Source of the DNA: Anodontia alba
Lineage: Eukaryota; Mollusca; Bivalvia; Lucinida; Lucinidae
Assembly (NCBI GenBank): GCA_964016985.1
Contig: OZ024828.1
Coordinates: forward strand, 87,908,399 to 87,972,398
DNA: 64,000 bases
Direction of reading: 5' to 3'
Shown piece by piece: positions 63,641 through 64,000 of the stretch (position 1 is the first letter of the stretch; the number at the start of each line of letters is the position of its first letter). Under the pieces are notes generated by a model. The model made no database searches, had not been told where the DNA came from, and worked only from the letters and a program-made list of their open reading frames with translations. Both the position numbers and the translations under genes were made by a program.

Positions 63641-64000
63641 AATCAAGAGAAATAAATATCTTGGTTCTCCTCTTTTCTGGAGCAGGGGTATATACTTTAT
63701 TTAAGTCTGGAGCTATGAAAAAGTATGATTGTTTTTTTTTTTTTCTAATTTCTCAGTGGGCAGATACCCTGAATCCTCATTGAAATAACCTCACTGAGGT
63801 AATGCTAAAGAGTTAACTATTTGTAATTCTATTTTAAAAAATGTGTATTTGGATTATTATGCTTCTTATCTAGAGCACTGCCACAGCCAGGTGCAATATT
63901 GTTTATTGCCATAAATCACACCTAATCATTATCATGCTGGTAGGACAGGCAGAATTGTGAGTTTTATGGCACATTGTGACACTCCAAGGGAAAATTGGGT

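Overview
The window looks like non-coding nuclear DNA from a metazoan, most likely a heterodont bivalve mollusc. It is AT-rich and dense with microsatellites. It has no long intact open reading frame, no operon-like gene spacing and no prokaryotic signals. The only recognisable protein-coding traces are three broken Tc1/mariner transposase genes. One tRNA-derived SINE is present. The bivalve call rests on the repertoire of short palindromic MITEs, the SINE and the Tc1/mariner types; it is an inference and no species is claimed.

Most of the sequence is transposon material. The dominant element (called family A here) is a ~280-bp palindromic MITE with CATTACGAAAACA / TGTTTTCGTGATG ends and a GC-rich central hairpin; I count 23 copies, 11 in one orientation and 12 in the other. 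Other families are: B (GCAAACAGTG hairpins with TACCGTATTTACC ends), C (piggyBac-like, TTAA-flanked, 214-224 bp), D (five palindromes of 107 bp), E (CAGCAGACGACA / TCGTCTGCTG), F (pogo-like CAGTCGACTCTCGTTATCTC, TA-flanked, ~315-345 bp), G and H (GATCAGCCTGCGCA hairpins), I (CACTGTAAAA), J (GGGCCCAGTTGTTCAAAAC), L, O (old ~220-bp repeat), P, and a longer interspersed repeat Q/N.

Layout: 1-7.3 kb, MITEs including a G element carrying a hAT MITE and an A element; 7.9-14.5 kb, F, G, J, H, A and I elements and an ~80-bp minisatellite split by an A copy; 15-18.1 kb, six A copies; 18.2-19.1 kb, a ~150-bp tandem repeat; 19.5-20.6 kb, a defective Tc1-type element hosting two D elements; 21-28.9 kb, E, F, H, A and I elements and the SINE; 29.2-30.2 kb, a dead Tc1 transposase; 34.6-38.4 kb, a ~124-bp satellite with higher-order structure and an F insertion; 38.8-45 kb, B, G and O elements; 45.3-46.6 kb, a full-length dead mariner; 47-52 kb, Q/N repeats, O elements and a pogo-like element; 52.7-57.1 kb, four A copies, the last invaded by a mariner that is itself invaded by a hAT MITE; 57.7-61 kb, T/G-rich DNA and a ~150-180-bp tandem repeat; 61.06-62.15 kb, an inverted-repeat element filled with GATATC-type repeats; the tail has weak hairpins.

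No cellular gene could be established, so no pathway is described; one short signal-peptide-like exon candidate (11919-12125) is listed at low confidence. The most interesting signals are (i) one central hairpin cassette shared by transposon families with unrelated ends, (ii) an apparent 0-1-bp target duplication for family A, supported by related empty sites, and (iii) matched base changes on both arms of these palindromes. All boundaries were read by eye.
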